From NCBI GenBank assembly GCA_025966335.1, contig JAICRS010000137.1, forward strand, positions 1-7,847: a stretch of 7,847 nucleotides of DNA, written 5' to 3'. This DNA is from Nocardioidaceae bacterium (GTDB lineage Bacteria; Actinomycetota; Actinomycetes; Propionibacteriales; Nocardioidaceae). The position numbers were made by a program, and so were the translations under genes. Shown one piece after another: positions 5,978 to 7,847 of this stretch. The number at the start of each line of letters is the position of its first letter. Position 1 is the stretch's first letter. The notes under the pieces are model-generated. The model saw only the letters and a list, made by a program, of their open reading frames with translations, did no database searches and was not told the DNA's origin.

Positions 5978-7173
5978 CCCTGCTGATCGACCCGCCGAAC
6001 TCGCCGGGGCACGGCCGGTTGTGGTCGCACCTGGCCAGCGACCAGTCCTTCGAGGAGCTGCACCGGTTCGCCGCGGGGCTGGGCATCCCGTCGCGGGGCT
6101 TCGACCGGGACCACTACGACATCCCCGCCGAGCGCTACGACAGCGTGGTCGCCGCGGGTGCGACGCCGGTGACCAGCCGGGAGCTGATCGCCCGCCTGCT
6201 CGAGGCGGGGCTGCGGCGGCGGAAGGCCGAGATGCTCGCCCCGAAGAAGCCGGGCCGGTCGCTGATCCGCGCGCCGCGGCTGCACGCCGGCGACCAGGTC
6301 GCGGTCACCGCACCGGCCGGTGTGGTCGACGGCGAGCGGCTCGACGCCGGGCTGGCGGTGCTCGAGTCCTGGGGGCTCGGGGCCCGGGTGATGGAGAACG
6401 TGCGGGGCCACCACGAGCGGTTCTCCTACTTGTCGAGCAGTGATGCGGTGCGCGCCGCCGACTTCATGCGGGCGTGGTGCGACCCCGACGTGGCCGCGGT
6501 CTTCTGCGCGCGCGGCGGGTACGGGGCGCAGCGGATGGTCGACCTGCTCGACTGGGACGCCCTGGCCGCGGCCGGCCCCAAGGCGCTGGTCGGGTTCTCC
6601 GACATCACCGCGCTGCACCAGGCGTTCGCGGCCCGGCTCGGTGCGTCGACCATCCACGGCCCGGTGGTGACCAGCCTTGGGGCCGGCGACGTCGAGTCGC
6701 GGGCGCATCTGCGCGCCATGCTGTTCGAGCCGGTGCCGGGCCTCTTGCTGACGCCCGAGCCGGTGCCGGTTCTGGTCGGCGGGCGGGCCGAAGGTGTCCT
6801 GGTCGGCGGGAACCTCGCGCTGCTGGCCGCCGAGATCGGCACCGTGTTCTCGCGACCGGCGACGGCTTCGATCGCGGTGCTCGAGGACGTCGGCGAGGAG
6901 CTGTTCCGGGTGGACCGGCTGCTGACCCAGCTGCTGCGGGCGGGCTGGTTCGACGGGGTGCGCGGCATCGCGGTCGGTCAGTTCACCGGGTGTGGTTCAG
7001 CGGAGTCGGTGCGGCTCCTGATCGAGGACCGGCTGGCCCCGCTCGCCGTACCCCTGCTCTGGGACGTGCCCACCGGACACGCCGACCGCAACCTGGCGTT
7101 CCCGTTCGGCGTCCCGGCGGTCCTGGATGCCGACGCCGGCACGCTGGTGCTGCGGGAAGCCCCGTTGGTCTGA
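5974..7173 (+). CDS. DUF4031 domain fused to S66-family LD-carboxypeptidase (LdcA/MccF-like)
   Basis: A 399-residue protein with two parts. Residues 1 to about 85 match DUF4031: IDPPNSPGHGRLWSHLASD (5-23), GFDRDHYDIPAERYD (42-56) and a SRELIARLLEAGL tail; its function is unknown. Residues about 99-395 are an S66 serine peptidase: RGGYGAQRMVDLLD follows the family pattern, the nucleophile should be S209 in GFSDIT, the glutamate E304 in LEDVGEELFRVDR and the histidine H369 in PTGHADRN. S66 enzymes cleave the L,D bond of murein tetrapeptides during cell-wall recycling (LdcA) or inactivate peptide-nucleotide antibiotics (MccF). No signal peptide is visible, so action is cytoplasmic. The GTG overlaps the cutC stop (GTGA). 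An internal ATG at 6232 (M87) has a strong ribosome site and sits at the domain border, so a free peptidase may also be made. Confidence 0.88.
   Translation: MTLLIDPPNSPGHGRLWSHLASDQSFEELHRFAAGLGIPSRGFDRDHYDIPAERYDSVVAAGATPVTSRELIARLLEAGLRRRKAEMLAPKKPGRSLIRAPRLHAGDQVAVTAPAGVVDGERLDAGLAVLESWGLGARVMENVRGHHERFSYLSSSDAVRAADFMRAWCDPDVAAVFCARGGYGAQRMVDLLDWDALAAAGPKALVGFSDITALHQAFAARLGASTIHGPVVTSLGAGDVESRAHLRAMLFEPVPGLLLTPEPVPVLVGGRAEGVLVGGNLALLAAEIGTVFSRPATASIAVLEDVGEELFRVDRLLTQLLRAGWFDGVRGIAVGQFTGCGSAESVRLLIEDRLAPLAVPLLWDVPTGHADRNLAFPFGVPAVLDADAGTLVLREAPLV
6221..6226 (+). promoter_or_regulatory. Internal ribosome binding site before M87 of the DUF4031-S66 gene
   Basis: GGAAGG lies 5 nt before an in-frame ATG at 6232. 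The ATG falls in the linker between the DUF4031 part and the S66 peptidase. Initiation here would give a 313-residue protein, near the usual S66 length. It may instead be a chance result of the Arg-Arg-Lys-Ala codons. Confidence 0.4.
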
Positions 7174-7238
7174 CTGGGTGCGCCCCTGGTCGCGCCCCGG
7201 TCGGAGCAGGATCCGATGTCCGGGCGTTCTCGTCCATG

Positions 7239-7263
7239 ACAGCCAAGCCGAAGGGCTGGCTGT
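7239..7263 (+). terminator. Candidate terminator of the cutC/LD-carboxypeptidase unit
   Basis: ACAGCC-A-AGCC (7239-7249) pairs with GGCTGGCTGT (7254-7263), giving ten base pairs with a single bulged A and a GAAG tetraloop. It begins 66 bp after the stop at 7173. Only a short, mixed T-containing stretch follows, so this would be an actinobacterial terminator without a U-tract. Confidence 0.55.
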
Positions 7264-7292
7264 TGCAGCCGCGAGATGTCTGGCATGAACGG

Positions 7293-7298
7293 TAGAAT
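7293..7298 (+). promoter_or_regulatory. Possible -10 element for the DUF4395 gene
   Basis: TAGAAT matches five of six bases of TATAAT and sits in the most AT-rich part of the gap, 84 bp before the ATG. No good -35 lies at 16-18 bp; the nearest TTG-like hexamer (TTGCAG, 7263-7268) is 24 bp away. It would place the hairpin at 7316-7339 in the transcript leader. Confidence 0.3.
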
Positions 7299-7315
7299 GC
7301 TTGGCGAAGCAGAGC

Positions 7316-7339
7316 CGGCACCTCGCCGAGCAGGTGCCG
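7316..7339 (+). other. Leader hairpin upstream of the DUF4395 gene
   Basis: CGGCACCT and AGGTGCCG form a perfect 8-bp stem around an 8-nt loop, and two more pairs can form after a bulge (7314-7315 with 7343-7344). It ends 42 bp before the start codon, just downstream of the -10 candidate. It could be a 5' leader structure, an attenuator or a second terminator for the upstream unit. It does not match a riboswitch class that I recognise. Confidence 0.45.
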
Positions 7340-7370
7340 CCGGCCGAGTACAGCTAGCGCCCGCACCGTC

Positions 7371-7375
7371 AGGAG
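7371..7375 (+). promoter_or_regulatory. Ribosome binding site of the DUF4395 gene
   Basis: AGGAG lies 6 nt before the ATG at 7382 and supports this start. Confidence 0.7.
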
Positions 7376-7381
7376 CGCCGC

Positions 7382-7847
7382 ATGGGCAGCATCGGCATCA
7401 CCTCGTGTCCACTCCGCACCCAGGTCGACCCGCGCGCCCTCCGATTCAGCGCCGCAGCAACGGCCAGCGTGCTCGCCGTCGTGTTGCTCACCGTTGGTCC
7501 CGCACGGCCTTTGGCTCTCGGGCTGCTGGCCTCCCAGGTTGCCGTGTTCGGGTTCACCGCGTTCGTGAGCGTGCACTGGTCCGTGTGGGCGCAGATCTTC
7601 GCCCGCTTCATCTGGCCGCGGATCGGAGCAGCAACTGAGTTGGAGGATGCTCACCCGGCCCGCTTCGCCCAGTTCATCGGCTTCGTGTTGACCGCTCTGG
7701 CGCTGCTCGGGTTCCTCATCGGCGTCGATGGCATCGGCTATGGCTTGACCGCCGTCGCCGTCGTCGGGGCCGTCAGCAATGCAACCACTGGAGTGTGTCT
7801 GGGTTGCAAGGTCTACCTGCTGGGTCGTCGGCTGCAGCGGGGCCGAG
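7382..7847 (+). CDS. DUF4395 family integral membrane protein (3' end cut by window)
   Basis: The frame is open from ATG 7382 to the window edge: 155 codons, no stop reached. The sequence fits DUF4395: CP near the N-terminus (C9, P10), VDPRALRF (15-22), ARFIWPRIG (74-82), ELEDAHPARFAQFIGF (86-101) and NATTGVCLGCKVYLL (133-147). About four membrane helices are predicted at 21-39, 43-62, 98-115 and 119-137, with C139-x2-C142 just after the last. Family members are usually about this long, so few residues are missing. Function is unknown. DUF4395 genes commonly sit beside thioredoxin-, TlpA- or rhodanese-type genes, and the CxxC suggests membrane thiol redox work; this is inference, and the partner would lie beyond the window. 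The gene has its own leader and is not part of the cutC unit. Confidence 0.85.
   Translation, partial: MGSIGITSCPLRTQVDPRALRFSAAATASVLAVVLLTVGPARPLALGLLASQVAVFGFTAFVSVHWSVWAQIFARFIWPRIGAATELEDAHPARFAQFIGFVLTALALLGFLIGVDGIGYGLTAVAVVGAVSNATTGVCLGCKVYLLGRRLQRGR

Noticed and set aside
7180..7202. Tandem GCGCCCC-T-GGTC / GCGCCCC-GGTC repeat after the LD-carboxypeptidase stop
   Set aside because: Only two short imperfect copies, likely chance or slippage in GC-rich DNA, with no link to a known element.
7201..7216. TCGGA-N6-TCCGA inverted repeat as a terminator
   Set aside because: The stem is only 5 bp and a much better hairpin follows at 7239-7263.
7276..7638. 120-codon plus-strand frame overlapping the start of the DUF4395 gene
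   Set aside because: It is in a different frame from the DUF4395 protein, is Arg/Pro-rich and matches nothing. The frame from 7382 has the ribosome site and the family motifs.

Overview
The window is very GC-rich. It uses GTG starts freely, chains its genes through 4-base ATGA/GTGA stop-start overlaps, and carries genes typical of actinobacteria (DUF4031, DUF4395, a CoxG with a membrane tail). This points to an actinobacterium, perhaps Pseudonocardiales-like; the genus is a guess. No insertion sequence, integrase, tRNA, rRNA or CRISPR array is visible, and the DNA looks chromosomal.

Layout: (1) positions 1-87 hold the last 28 codons of an unidentified gene. (2) A 137-bp gap follows, with a CRP/GlxR-like palindrome and a weak promoter. 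(3) Positions 225-4844 hold a tight four-gene operon for a molybdenum hydroxylase of the CO-dehydrogenase family: coxS-like [2Fe-2S] subunit, coxL-like molybdopterin subunit, coxM-like FAD subunit, and a CoxG-like SRPBCC protein with a C-terminal membrane segment. (4) A convergent small gene on the minus strand (4864-5223) encodes a Cys/His-bearing protein of unknown function. Its start codon almost touches that of the next, divergent gene. (5) A two-gene plus-strand unit encodes a divergent CutC-family protein (5225-5977) and a fusion of DUF4031 with an S66-family LD-carboxypeptidase (5974-7173). (6) A 208-bp gap holds a terminator-like hairpin, a possible -10 element and a leader hairpin. 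(7) A DUF4395 membrane protein runs off the right end, nearly complete.

How the genes work together: the first operon should build a heterotrimeric (probably dimer-of-heterotrimers) flavo-iron-sulfur-molybdenum hydroxylase. Electrons would pass from the Mo site (CoxL) through two [2Fe-2S] clusters (CoxS) to FAD (CoxM), and the CoxG-like protein probably links the enzyme to the membrane and quinone pool. The large subunit has the form II active-site motif AYRGAGR and lacks the copper-ligating cysteine of true CO dehydrogenase, and the gene order is S-L-M, not M-S-L. The natural substrate is therefore probably not CO and is unknown.

The points most worth a second look are the pairing of a form II enzyme with a membrane-anchored CoxG, the 18-bp near-palindrome covering both divergent start codons at 5211-5228, and the DUF4031-S66 fusion with an internal ribosome-binding site that could also yield a free peptidase.
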